Assembly: GCA_964525785.1 (NCBI GenBank)
Contig: CAZGIX010000022.1
Coordinates: forward strand, 1-35,962
Length of the DNA: 35,962 bases
From: JAQBDA01 sp964525785
GTDB taxonomy: Bacteria; Chloroflexota; Anaerolineae; Anaerolineales; UBA4823
Reading direction: 5' to 3'
The translations under genes were made by a program, and so were the position numbers. The notes beneath the pieces are model-generated. The model ran no database searches. It saw nothing but the letters and a program-made list of their open reading frames with translations, and had not been told where the DNA came from. Positions 27,391 to 35,742 of this stretch are shown here, one piece after another (position 1 is the stretch's first letter; each line of letters begins with the position of its first letter).

Positions 27391-27958
27391 CCGATAATTC
27401 TAAACCATAAATGGTCGAGATTTCCAATTTTCTCAAATCACGCCATGCGCCGGGAAGCAGTCCCTGGATCGTAACCGGACCGATGGCAAAGCGCACCAGG
27501 CGCAGCGTGGGATAACCCAGCGCAGCGGTCAGGCGGCGAACCTGGTGCTTCTTGCCTTCCCGCAGTATCAGGCTCAGCCAGGTTGTGGGGTGGTACTGCC
27601 GAATAGGCTTCGAGCGCGGAGGAAGATCGGGAGCTTCGATGATCTGTGCCTGAACAAACCTGGTTTGGATTTCTGGTAGCAGGATGCGTTCCCGTAATAA
27701 CCGAAGCTCTTGCGGCTGCGGAACGCCCTCCACCTGGGCGTAATACGTCTTGGGATGCTCAAAGCGTGGATCTGCCAGGCGCTGGATAAAACGCCCGTCG
27801 TCGGAAAGCACCAGCAAGCCTTCGCTGCGGTAATCCAGCCTTCCAGCTGCGTAAACACCTGGGATGGAGATGTAATCTTTGAGAGTGGCTCGTCCGGACG
27901 AATCCGTGAACTGGGAGAGGACCTCAAATGGCTTATAGAAAGCGATATATTGAGGCAT
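27383..27958 (-). CDS. Pseudouridine synthase, RsuA/RluE family
   Basis: The 191-residue protein has the catalytic motif GRLDYRSEGLLVLSDDG with Asp42, and the later KxHQVRRLTAALGYPTLRLVR stretch. It begins directly with the catalytic domain and lacks the S4 domain, as in RluE, which modifies U2457 of E. coli 23S rRNA. The exact target cannot be told. It starts 12 bases after the methyltransferase and overlaps the start of rtcA by 8. Confidence 0.92.
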   Translation of the reverse strand: MPQYIAFYKPFEVLSQFTDSSGRATLKDYISIPGVYAAGRLDYRSEGLLVLSDDGRFIQRLADPRFEHPKTYYAQVEGVPQPQELRLLRERILLPEIQTRFVQAQIIEAPDLPPRSKPIRQYHPTTWLSLILREGKKHQVRRLTAALGYPTLRLVRFAIGPVTIQGLLPGAWRDLRKLEISTIYGLELSDD

Positions 27959-27970
27959 GGTTACATATAG

Positions 27971-28762
27971 TCATCCAAGCCATTGATAGCGGTCCCAGAC
28001 GAAGTGGCGTGGGACCGTGAATTCGACGTCCAGTCCGCCAAACTCCACGGCTGCCCAATCCCGCAAGAGGCTGAATACGACCTGGCGCACCCTTTCACTA
28101 AGTCGCCAGGTAACGGAGTGGATGCCATTTTCGAGCGATTGGATATCCTCGCCGACGTGGTAGCGTCCTTCCCATCGAGCGGCATCCCAGGATACGTGGC
28201 TGGCTCCCATATCAACCAGGATTTGGCTAAGCCGCCCAAAATCCTGCGGGCCATAGCGAATATATCCAGGATCAGACTGCTGGATGATCGCATTCATCTG
28301 CTTGCGGAGCTGAGCGGCGGGTGTATCGCCATTACTGCCCTGGTGACCGATGTATAGACAGCCGCCACGGACCAGCATACGGCGGGCTTCGGCAAGTGCA
28401 TCTATCCAATTTGGAATCAGATGCAGTATATGAACCATCACCACGGCAGGGAACTGCTCTCCAATAAATGGGAGCATGGAGGCATCTGCAATCGCCAGCC
28501 GGATCTCTGGCGAGCCTTCAGCGAGATTGTTTCGCAGACGAGCCAGCATGCGGGCGGAAATATCCACTCCCGTGACGTTGGCTCCTTGCTCAATCAGCGG
28601 ACGCGAGATGCGTCCCGTGCCGATGCCCACCTCCAGGAGGCTGGTTTTCGGTGTCATGTCAGCCAGCAGGGAGGCAGCCACCTGGATGTCGACGCCTTCC
28701 GGAAAGGTGCGCGTGGCATCGTAGAAGTCAGCTGCCGGATCGAAATTGATGGAATTGCCCAT
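27971..28762 (-). CDS. Class I SAM-dependent methyltransferase
   Basis: A 263-residue Rossmann-type methyltransferase. Motif I is LLEVGIGTGRIS (42-53, with Glu44 and the Gly-rich turn to Gly50), motif II acidic end is VTGVDIS, and motif III is around FPAVVMVHILHLI (a methyltransferase type 11 pattern). The substrate is unknown. Its ATG shares one base with the previous stop (TAATG), so translation is coupled to the 185-codon unknown gene. The pseudouridine synthase begins 12 bases later. Confidence 0.88.
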   Translation of the reverse strand: MGNSINFDPAADFYDATRTFPEGVDIQVAASLLADMTPKTSLLEVGIGTGRISRPLIEQGANVTGVDISARMLARLRNNLAEGSPEIRLAIADASMLPFIGEQFPAVVMVHILHLIPNWIDALAEARRMLVRGGCLYIGHQGSNGDTPAAQLRKQMNAIIQQSDPGYIRYGPQDFGRLSQILVDMGASHVSWDAARWEGRYHVGEDIQSLENGIHSVTWRLSERVRQVVFSLLRDWAAVEFGGLDVEFTVPRHFVWDRYQWLG

Positions 28763-29295
28763 TAAGGAGATTCGGGGCTGTTTGGGAACGGGAGTCGCCC
28801 ACCCAGCCAGACAGCCATCAGGCTGATATCGTTACTTTGGACCTGGGCATCGGGGTACTTGTCTACAAATGCACTGTTGAGCATATCGAAATCCTGACCG
28901 GCTGGCCAGGAGGGGAGGAAACCGGGTATTTTTGTGCGGTCGTCATCGGCAGGCAGTATTTCCCAGCCTAAAGAGACCAGCAGGTCGTAAACCTGAGCGC
29001 GCAGGTGGCTGTGCAACTCTGCCCATGCGGAGACTATGGCCGCGGTAAACCGGGGATTCTTCTCAAACGCCAGGATGGAGGGCTTGAGCCGCAGCGATGA
29101 CGGCGCCTTAGCGCTGTTGCGAAAGCCGGGGACGGTGACGAAGTCTTTGGTCTGGCGATCGATCTCGAGGCGAGTTTGTTCCGATAAAGTCTCTACCTGG
29201 TTCAATACAGCGCGGACTACTTCCAGCCGGTAATCATCGGTCATAAACTCGTTCAGCGCATGGAAGGGCAGAAATGCAGCTCGTTTTTCAGTCAT
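28762..29295 (-). CDS. Conserved-looking protein of unknown function
   Basis: I do not recognise this family. From the ATG at 29295 it has 177 residues; a TTG at 29319 would give 185 and overlap the pentapeptide gene, but has no nearby ribosome site. It is soluble-looking, without signal peptide, membrane segment or Cys pairs. The N-terminal half is helical (EVVRAVLNQVETLSEQTRLE), the middle is Lys/Arg- and Pro-rich, and the C-terminal half includes a Trp-rich run ending in AVWLGGRLPFP. It is joined to the methyltransferase by TAATG, which suggests that they act together or are made in equal amounts. Confidence 0.7.
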   Translation of the reverse strand: MTEKRAAFLPFHALNEFMTDDYRLEVVRAVLNQVETLSEQTRLEIDRQTKDFVTVPGFRNSAKAPSSLRLKPSILAFEKNPRFTAAIVSAWAELHSHLRAQVYDLLVSLGWEILPADDDRTKIPGFLPSWPAGQDFDMLNSAFVDKYPDAQVQSNDISLMAVWLGGRLPFPNSPESP

Positions 29296-29311
29296 GATGT
29301 AATCCCGTGAA

Positions 29312-29944
29312 TCAGGCAATGACGCGCGGCTTTTCCTCCGGCAGGATGGTGTCGTTCAGCACTGCATGCTCCATCTGGGTATTTTTCAGGTTTGCACCCG
29401 TCAGGTTCGCACCAGTCAGATCTGCATACTGGAGATTCGCGTTGCGCAGGTCGGCACCCGTCAGGTCAGCTTCGAACAGGTTGGCATACTGCAGGTTGGC
29501 GCTGTTGAGGTTAGCACCTACCAGGTCGGATTTGCCCAGATCGGCGCGCACCAGCGATGCGCCGCTTAGATTTGCCCGGTTGAGGTCCACCCGGCTGAGG
29601 ATCGCCCGCGTAAGGTTGGCCTCCACGAAGATGGCTCCGGTAAGGGTGGCGCGATCTAAATTGGCGCGCGTCAGGTTGGCGCGCGTCAGGTTAGCTTCGG
29701 TGAGATTGACCTGCACCATTTGCGACTCAAACAGATTCGCCTGGTTGAGATTGGTTTTTACCATATAGGATTTATGACAATTCGACCAGCTTAGATCGCA
29801 GCGAGTCAGGTCTGCGTGGCTGATGTTGCACTCGCTCAGATCAGCCATCCAAAGGCTCAGCTCACTCAGGTTTATTTTGACCAGCCAGAGCGGGCGAGGC
29901 CGGTTCAGCAGGTCATAGACTTGATAGACAGTCAGATTGGACAT
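29312..29944 (-). CDS. Pentapeptide repeat protein
   Basis: A 210-residue protein dominated by tandem A(D/N)Lxx repeats from about residue 25 to 195, a right-handed beta-helix with a square cross-section. No signal peptide or membrane segment. A short N-terminal lead (MSNLTVYQVYDLLNRPRPLW) precedes the helix and the C-terminus is a short tail. Some members of this class, such as Qnr and MfpA, mimic DNA and protect gyrase; most have no known function, and repeats alone do not indicate that role. It is the first gene after the promoter at 30035-30063. Confidence 0.88.
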   Translation of the reverse strand: MSNLTVYQVYDLLNRPRPLWLVKINLSELSLWMADLSECNISHADLTRCDLSWSNCHKSYMVKTNLNQANLFESQMVQVNLTEANLTRANLTRANLDRATLTGAIFVEANLTRAILSRVDLNRANLSGASLVRADLGKSDLVGANLNSANLQYANLFEADLTGADLRNANLQYADLTGANLTGANLKNTQMEHAVLNDTILPEEKPRVIA

Positions 29945-30034
29945 CCAGATACTCTCCGTTGGCGCATCTTCGCAGACGGCAGCCGGCTAAGGCATCCATT
30001 GATTAGAATCGGTCCCATATTAAACAGCACAATA

Positions 30035-30063
30035 AGTTTACGATAAAACCGCAAGATAATCAA
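30035..30063 (-). promoter_or_regulatory. Probable promoter for the long minus-strand operon
   Basis: On the minus strand TTGATT (30063-30058), a 17-base spacer and TAAACT (30040-30035) form a good sigma70-type promoter about 90 bases before the pentapeptide-repeat start. The -10 is identical to that of the tRNA-Asp promoter at the other end of the window. Confidence 0.55.
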
Positions 30064-30089
30064 CATAGATTGAAGATACAATTATGTAA

Positions 30090-30797
30090 GTGGAGGTCTA
30101 CATCGTTATTTTCATGGCAGCAATGACCCAGAGCCTGACCGGTTTTGGCTCTGCACTGGTCGCTATGGCGCTGCTGCCCCATCATATCGGTCTGCGGGCT
30201 TCCGCTTCCCTGGTCTCGCTGATTGCATTGTCGATCGAGATCGTGCTGCTGCTGCGCTACCGCCAGGCAGTCAGCCTTCGAGAAGTGAAGCCGTTGGTCG
30301 CGGCTTCTTTCGTTGGGATACCCATCGGAATTTACCTGTTGAGGCGCATTGATGGCAGCGTGATGCTCGTCCTGTTGGGGCTGGTGATCGCCATCTACGG
30401 GATCTACGCCCTGCTGGACTGGAAATTGCCAGAGCTGCGACAGCCTGCCTGGGCGTACGCCGCCGGGCTGCTGGCGGGTATGCTGGGAGGCGCATACAAT
30501 ACCTCCGGTCCGCCGGTGATCCTGTATGCCGACTGCCGGCGATGGCCCCCGTCTGAGTTCAAGGGCAACCTGCAGGGATTTTTTCTGACCAACAGCGTGT
30601 TTGTGGTCACCGCCCACCTGTTGAGCAAAGACCTGACCCCCGATATCTGGCGCACCTATCTCATCGCTCTGCCGTTCATCGCACTGGGTATTCTCACCGG
30701 GACGCTCCTGGACCGAGCTCTACCCCCGGAAGCTTTCCGGAAGATCGTGCTGCTGGCGCTGGTGGTGATGGGGATCAGGGTGGTGCTGACTGCCTGA
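30090..30797 (+). CDS. TauE/SafE family membrane permease
   Basis: A 235-residue, mostly hydrophobic protein with about seven or eight predicted helices in two similar halves. The first half starts with SLTGFGSALVAMALLP and the second has LLAGMLGGAYNTSGPPVILY, both matching the repeated core of TauE/SafE (DUF81) permeases. These move sulfite, sulfoacetate or similar organic anions out of, or into, the cell. The GTG at 30090 directly follows an in-frame TAA and gives the normal family N-terminus, but no ribosome site is seen; an ATG at 30114 is the alternative. It stands alone on the plus strand, divergent from the pentapeptide operon and convergent with hisD, whose stop codon begins at the very next base (30798). 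Confidence 0.85.
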   Translation: MEVYIVIFMAAMTQSLTGFGSALVAMALLPHHIGLRASASLVSLIALSIEIVLLLRYRQAVSLREVKPLVAASFVGIPIGIYLLRRIDGSVMLVLLGLVIAIYGIYALLDWKLPELRQPAWAYAAGLLAGMLGGAYNTSGPPVILYADCRRWPPSEFKGNLQGFFLTNSVFVVTAHLLSKDLTPDIWRTYLIALPFIALGILTGTLLDRALPPEAFRKIVLLALVVMGIRVVLTA

Positions 30798-32123
30798 TCA
30801 TCTCAAGCGGCGCGCCACTGCGGCGGCATGACCGTCCAGTCCCTCGGTGCGGGCGATCGTCTCGGCAGCAGGACCGATCTGCTGGAGGGCAGTTTCGTTC
30901 AGACCAACTAGGCTGATGATCTTGATAAAGTCATTTACATTGGTGGGACTGGCAAAGCGCGCCGTGCCGCCAGTTGGCATGGTGTGGCTGGGACCGGCGA
31001 CATAGTCCCCCAGGGCTTCGAAGCTGCGCTCGCCCAGGAAGACTCCCCCGGCATGGTGGACCTTACCCAGGTGGCTCCACGGATCGGCGACCGCCAGGCA
31101 CAGGTGTTCGGGAGCGTAGGCGTTTGCCAGGTCAAAAGCCTGGTCGAGAGTGCCTGTAACCACGATGCCGCTGTTATTTGCTAGGGAGGCGGTGAGCTGG
31201 TAGGTGCGATCCAGCAGCTCCATCTGGGACATTACCGCGGCCTGCACCTTCCCAGCCAGCTCGCGGCTGGGAGTGAGTAATATGGCGCTGGCGAGTACAT
31301 CGTGCTCTGCCTGGGCGAGCATGTCTGCGGCTGCCAGCTCGGGATCTGCGCCTTCGTCGGCAATCAGGACGGTCTCGGTTGGACCGGGCAGGCCATCGAT
31401 GCCGACGATGCCGTACACCTGGCGCTTGGCAAGCGTGGTGAATAAGTTGCCTGGCCCGCAGATCTTATCGACCGCGGAGACGGTCTGGGTGCCAAACGCC
31501 AGCGCACCGATTGCCTGCGCGCCACCAGCAGTAAATACGGCATCTACGCCGGCAATATCGGCTGCCACGAGGATCGACGGATGGGGCAGACCGGTTTCCT
31601 TTACCGGGGGAGAGATGACACCCAGGTAGCCGACCCCAGCCACCCTGGCCGGGATGCCGGACATCAGCACGGAGCTGGGCAGTGGAGCCGTGCCGCCTGG
31701 GGCGTACAGACCAACGCGGTCGATCGGGCGTACAAGCTGTCCCAGCACACCGCCTTCATCGTTGTGGAGCCAGCTCAGAGAAGGCTGGCGGCGATGAAAT
31801 GCTTCTATCCGCCGGGCAGCGAACTGCAAAGCCTCGATCACTTCTTTGGATGTCTGGTCGTATGCCGCTTGAATTTGAGCCCGGGACACTTCGATTGAAA
31901 GGATCTCGATCTTATCGATGGCGGCAGTCCAGTGGACGATTGCGGCATCGCCGCGCCGGCGCACATCCGCCAGGATACGCTGCACTACCTGGTCGGGGGT
32001 CAGGAGCTCACCGAAGATTGCCTGGATGCCCTCCTGCATGCCGCTCGGCAGGTCGATCTCGTCCCAGGGACGGCGCGTCAAGATGGTCTGGCGGGCTTCT
32101 TCTACAGTCAAGATTCTCAGCAT
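30798..32123 (-). CDS. hisD: Histidinol dehydrogenase
   Basis: HisD oxidises L-histidinol to L-histidine in two NAD-dependent steps, the end of histidine biosynthesis. The 441-residue protein has the family cores: QLVRPIDRVGLYAPGG, AGGAQAIGALAFG, KICGPGN, GPTETVLIADE, AQAEHDVLASA, YAPEHL and the Zn/active-site stretch GPSHTMPTGGTARF. Start ATG at 32123 has GGAGG ten bases upstream; the in-frame TTG nine codons before is less likely. No other his biosynthetic gene lies nearby; instead it sits downstream of hutU and hutH, separated by an inverted-repeat element. Whether it serves synthesis or feeds histidine from histidinol to the hut pathway is not shown. Confidence 0.96.
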   Translation of the reverse strand: MLRILTVEEARQTILTRRPWDEIDLPSGMQEGIQAIFGELLTPDQVVQRILADVRRRGDAAIVHWTAAIDKIEILSIEVSRAQIQAAYDQTSKEVIEALQFAARRIEAFHRRQPSLSWLHNDEGGVLGQLVRPIDRVGLYAPGGTAPLPSSVLMSGIPARVAGVGYLGVISPPVKETGLPHPSILVAADIAGVDAVFTAGGAQAIGALAFGTQTVSAVDKICGPGNLFTTLAKRQVYGIVGIDGLPGPTETVLIADEGADPELAAADMLAQAEHDVLASAILLTPSRELAGKVQAAVMSQMELLDRTYQLTASLANNSGIVVTGTLDQAFDLANAYAPEHLCLAVADPWSHLGKVHHAGGVFLGERSFEALGDYVAGPSHTMPTGGTARFASPTNVNDFIKIISLVGLNETALQQIGPAAETIARTEGLDGHAAAVARRLR

Positions 32124-32187
32124 TGCATTACGTCCTCCGCATTGGTTCAAATAACCTGAGTGGTCAGTAAATGTGATCTTGATGGAT

Positions 32188-32372
32188 ATGTCATTCCGAC
32201 CCGTAGCGCAGCGAAGGCTTGCCCTGAGCGAAGTCGAAGGGAGAGGAATCCCTGAAACCGTAACCCTGAGTATCCTGCGTTGGCGTTCACAGGCTGGATG
32301 TGCGGGGATTCCTCACCCTGGCAAAGGCTTGTCCTGAACGCGGTGAAGGAGCACCAGGGTTCGGAATGACAT
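32188..32372. repeat. Dispersed-type inverted-repeat element between hutH and hisD
   Basis: A 185-base non-coding element with perfect 11-bp terminal inverted repeats: ATGTCATTCCG (32188-32198) and CGGAATGACAT (32362-32372). A second inner pair is also perfect over 10 bases (GAGGAATCCC, 32243-32252, and GGGATTCCTC, 32305-32314). Inside, a 30-base stretch recurs in direct orientation (32211-32240 and 32321-32350; 17 of the first 20 bases match). The minus-strand translation gives a LRSGQAFAALR-like string that I recall from many spurious ORFs made by mobile intergenic repeats. No transposase is present, so it is MITE-like at most. Confidence 0.75.
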
Positions 32373-32403
32373 AATTTGGCGGAAACGTTAAGGAAGTATA
32401 CAT

Positions 32404-33957
32404 TCACCGCTCGAGTGCGTCCTCAACTGCCCGGTCGATGCGTCCGGATACGATGGCGTGTTTCACAGCTTCGATATACGGATATAGGACAGTATCCTGT
32501 TCGATGAAAGGTGCGACTTCCCGGATGACACGGTAGACTGGCTGAGTGCCAGTCCCCAAAGAAGCAGACGAACCCAGGACCTCTCTTCGGAAGTCGACCC
32601 CCTGGGCAGCGGCGAGCAGCTCGATCGCCAGGATATGCTCCACATTGCTGATGATCTGGCGCGCCTTCAAGGCAGCGGTGCAGCCCATGCTGACATGGTC
32701 TTCAACATTGGCTGATGTAGGGATGGTATCTACGCTGGCGGGATGCGCCAGCACCTTGTTCTCGGTTGCCAGGGCAGCGGCGGTATATTGGGTGATCATA
32801 AAGCCGGAGTTCAGACCGCCTTCGTTGGTCAGGAAGGCCGGCAGTGTATGCGTGTTGCTGGCTTCATCGGTCAGGCGCATGATGCGCCTTTCGGAGATGT
32901 TCCCCAGCTCGGTGAGGGCGATGGCGAGGTAATCCATGGCAATCGCCAGCGGCTCACCGTGGAAATTGCCACCCGAAAGGATTGTGATCTCAGCAGTCTT
33001 CTCATCAATAAATATCAGTGGATTGTCAATAACCGCGTTGAGCTCGATTTCCATCACCCAACGCGCATAAGCGATGGCATCCCGCACCGCGCCGTGCACC
33101 TGCGGAATGCAGCGCAGCGTGTATGCATCCTGGATGTTGGCGGGGTCGCGACGGCGGACGAACTGGCTGTGCTCCAACAGCCTGCGCAGGTAAGAGGCGC
33201 AGTCAACCTGGCGTGGGTGCGGGCGGAGCTGGTGGATGCGCTCGTCAAAAGCTTCCGGAGTGCCGGACAGCGCTTCCAGGCTCAGGCAGCCGGCGACGTC
33301 TGCGCAGCGGCTGAGGCGCTCGGAGCGGTCGACAGCCAGCACACCCAGGGCGCACATAACGGATGTGCCGTTGGTTAGCGCCAGCCCCTCTTTGGCTGCA
33401 AGGTTTACCGGTGCGAGCCCGGCGCGCTGCAGAGCACCCTCGCCGGATAGGATCTCCCCGCCATGTTCAGCCTCTCCAAGACCGATCAGCACCAGGCTCA
33501 TATGAGCCAGGGGAGCCAGATCGCCGCTGGCGCCTAGCGAGCCTTTCTCCGGGATGACCGGATGAACGCCCCGGTTCAGGAGCTCCAATAGGAGCTGCAG
33601 GGTCTCCAAGCGGATGCCCGAGTAGCCGCGCGCCAGGGTATTAGCGCGGATGAGCATGATGGCGCGCGTAGTAGGTATGTCGAAGGGATCGCCGGTGCCG
33701 ACCGCATGGCTCATAATGATATTGCGCTGGAGCTGCTCCACCTGCGCGGGGGAAATCAGCCGGTCTTTGAAGGCGCCAAAGCCGGTCGAGATGCCGTAAG
33801 CCACTTCTCCACGACTGATGATCTGGCTGACCGCTTCGGCAGCTCTCTCCACTCGCCGGGCAGCGTGCGGGGCGAGCACCACCGGCGTACGCTCGTGAGC
33901 CACCGCCAGCACCTGCTCGATGGTCAGGCTCTCACCGTCCAGTAGTAGCGCATCCAT
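32404..33957 (-). CDS. hutH: Histidine ammonia-lyase
   Basis: HutH deaminates histidine to urocanate and ammonia, the first step of histidine breakdown. The 517-residue protein has the Ala143-Ser144-Gly145 triad in GSLGASGDLAPLAHM that forms the MIO cofactor, Tyr54 in YGISTGFG, and the C-terminal conserved TEASNTHTLPAFL and QYTAAAL regions. It starts 12 bases after hutU ends, so the two are co-translated. The product of this step is the substrate of HutU. Confidence 0.97.
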   Translation of the reverse strand: MDALLLDGESLTIEQVLAVAHERTPVVLAPHAARRVERAAEAVSQIISRGEVAYGISTGFGAFKDRLISPAQVEQLQRNIIMSHAVGTGDPFDIPTTRAIMLIRANTLARGYSGIRLETLQLLLELLNRGVHPVIPEKGSLGASGDLAPLAHMSLVLIGLGEAEHGGEILSGEGALQRAGLAPVNLAAKEGLALTNGTSVMCALGVLAVDRSERLSRCADVAGCLSLEALSGTPEAFDERIHQLRPHPRQVDCASYLRRLLEHSQFVRRRDPANIQDAYTLRCIPQVHGAVRDAIAYARWVMEIELNAVIDNPLIFIDEKTAEITILSGGNFHGEPLAIAMDYLAIALTELGNISERRIMRLTDEASNTHTLPAFLTNEGGLNSGFMITQYTAAALATENKVLAHPASVDTIPTSANVEDHVSMGCTAALKARQIISNVEHILAIELLAAAQGVDFRREVLGSSASLGTGTQPVYRVIREVAPFIEQDTVLYPYIEAVKHAIVSGRIDRAVEDALER

Positions 33958-33969
33958 AAGATAAATCCG

Positions 33970-35619
33970 TTATTTCAGCATGGGGATCTTGACCCCGTGC
34001 TCTCTGGCGAACTGTATGGCGTCCGGGTAGCCGGCGTCGGCGTGGCGGGCGACCCCCATCCCGGGGTCGCTGGTCAGGACCCGTTCCAGGCGCCGGGCAG
34101 CAGCCGGGGTGCCGTCGGCGACGATCACCTGACCGGCATGAATGCTGTAGCCGATGCCTACCCCGCCACCGTGGTGGATGCTGACCCATGTGGCGCCATT
34201 GACGGCGTTGACCAGGGCATTGAGCAAAGGCCAATCGGCTATCGCATCCGAGCCGTCCAGCATTTTCTCGGTTTCACGGTTGGGACTGGCGACAGAGCCG
34301 CTGTCCAGGTGATCGCGACCGATTACGATCGGGGCACGCACTTTTCCGGAGGCAACCAAATTATTGAACTTGAGCCCAGCCCGGGCGCGCTCGCCGTAGC
34401 CCAACCAGCAGATGCGCGCCGGCAGACCCTGGAATTCAACATGCTGCTGCGCCATACGGATCCAGCGCGCCAGATGCTTGTCTTCGGGGAAAAGCTCCAG
34501 GATGGCCTCATCGGTGGTATAGATATCCTGGGGGTCACCGGAGAGTGCTACCCATCGGAAGGGCCCTTTGCCTTCACAGAAGAGCGGGCGTATGTAGGCT
34601 GGAACAAAGCCAGGATAGCTGAATGCTTCGGTCAGTCCATTGTCGAAGGCGCGCTGGCGCAGGTTGTTGCCGTAGTCGAACACCACACTGCCGCGTGCCT
34701 GCCAATCCAGCAGCGCCTGGACGTGGCGGGTCATCGAGTCGAAAGCCTGCTTCAGGTACTGCTCCTGATCGCTCTGGCGCAGGAGGTCGGCCTCCGCCAG
34801 GCTCAGCCCGGCTGGAATATAGCCATACAGCGGGTCGTGGGCCGAAGTCTGGTCGGTGACCACGTCCGGCTGGATACCGCGCAGCACCAGCTCGGGCAGG
34901 ATCTCGGCCGCGTTGCCGACCAGCGCCACCGATTTCGGCTGCTCACGCTCCAATGCTTCTTCGACCCAGGTCATGGCCTCTTCCAGATTATCGCTGACCA
35001 CATCCACCTGGCGCAGTGACAAACGCCGCTCTGCCCGCCAGCGGTCGACCTCGACGATCAGACCGACGCCGCCGTTCATGGTGATCGCCAGCGGCTGGGC
35101 ACCGCCCATCTCGCCAAGGCCGGCGGTGACGACCAGCTTGCCCTTCAGGCTGCCCCAGCCGTGATGGCGCGCCAGGGAGCCGAAGGTCTCGTAGGTGCCC
35201 TGCAGGATGCCCTGGGTGCCGATATAGATCCAGCTCCCGGCGGTCATCTGCCCAAACATGATCAGGCCTTCACGCTCCCACTTCTCGAAGTTCTCCTGTG
35301 TGGCCCAGGCGGGGACGATGTTAGAGTTGGCAATGAGCACGCGCGGGGCGTCCTCATGGGTGCGGAAGACCGCCACCGGCTTGCCGGACTGCACCAGCAA
35401 GGTCTCATCGGGTTCGAGATTTACCAGGGATTCCAGGATCGCTTCAAAGGCCTCCCAGCTGCGGGCGGCTTTGCCGCGCCCGCCGTAAACAATGAGATGG
35501 TCGGGGTCGAAAGCGACGTCCGGGTCCAAGTTGTTCTGGATCATGCGGTAGGGGGCTTCGATCAACCAATTCTTACAGGTTAATTGAGTTCCGGTAGGTG
35601 CATGGACAACGCGGGGCAT
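33970..35619 (-). CDS. hutU: Urocanate hydratase
   Basis: HutU hydrates urocanate to imidazolone propionate with tightly bound NAD+ as an electrophile. The 549-residue protein has the family N-terminus (KNWLIEAPYRMIQNNLDP), the NAD-binding GLGEMGGAQPLA, and the active-site Cys in RICWLGYGERA. PDVVTDQTSAHDPLYGYIP is highly conserved. The ATG at 35619 has GGAGG ten bases upstream. It begins the hutU-hutH unit; no hutI, hutG or regulator such as hutC or hutP is in the window. A hairpin lies in its leader. Confidence 0.97.
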   Translation of the reverse strand: MPRVVHAPTGTQLTCKNWLIEAPYRMIQNNLDPDVAFDPDHLIVYGGRGKAARSWEAFEAILESLVNLEPDETLLVQSGKPVAVFRTHEDAPRVLIANSNIVPAWATQENFEKWEREGLIMFGQMTAGSWIYIGTQGILQGTYETFGSLARHHGWGSLKGKLVVTAGLGEMGGAQPLAITMNGGVGLIVEVDRWRAERRLSLRQVDVVSDNLEEAMTWVEEALEREQPKSVALVGNAAEILPELVLRGIQPDVVTDQTSAHDPLYGYIPAGLSLAEADLLRQSDQEQYLKQAFDSMTRHVQALLDWQARGSVVFDYGNNLRQRAFDNGLTEAFSYPGFVPAYIRPLFCEGKGPFRWVALSGDPQDIYTTDEAILELFPEDKHLARWIRMAQQHVEFQGLPARICWLGYGERARAGLKFNNLVASGKVRAPIVIGRDHLDSGSVASPNRETEKMLDGSDAIADWPLLNALVNAVNGATWVSIHHGGGVGIGYSIHAGQVIVADGTPAAARRLERVLTSDPGMGVARHADAGYPDAIQFAREHGVKIPMLK

Positions 35620-35659
35620 GTGAGGTATTCCTCCAGGCGGGGTGGTCGGTCCTTTTAAG

Positions 35660-35680
35660 GCCGGGATGGTCTATCCCGGC
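35660..35680 (-). promoter_or_regulatory. Leader hairpin upstream of hutU
   Basis: On the minus strand GCCGGGAT and ATCCCGGC pair perfectly (8 bp) around a 5-base AGACC loop, 40 bases before the hutU ATG. A TATAAT-like -10 box is at 35716-35711, so the hairpin would lie in the mRNA leader. It lacks a U-run, so it is unlikely to be a simple terminator. It could be an operator or an mRNA stabilising element; function is not shown. Confidence 0.4.
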
Positions 35681-35710
35681 GACAAAATGACATTCAGTTC
35701 CGGTACGTTG

Positions 35711-35716
35711 ATTATA
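35711..35716 (-). promoter_or_regulatory. Possible -10 box for hutU
   Basis: TATAAT on the minus strand, within TTGA-GTATAA-TCAA, about 95 bases before hutU. No convincing -35 lies at 16-18 bases upstream, so a full promoter is not established. Confidence 0.35.
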
Positions 35717-35742
35717 CTCAATCGGATGCAGGGGGATGTGCT

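Noticed and set aside
29360..29760. Tandem DNA repeats that might be a CRISPR array
   Set aside because: The repeats are 15-base in-frame units coding for pentapeptides and vary in sequence; no spacer pattern or cas genes.
32147..32407. 86-codon minus-strand ORF between hisD and hutH
   Set aside because: It is the translation of the inverted-repeat element; its low-complexity product is of the kind produced by intergenic repeats.
33997..35019. Plus-strand ORF of 340 codons opposite hutU
   Set aside because: Antisense shadow; the minus-strand frame has the full urocanate hydratase signature.
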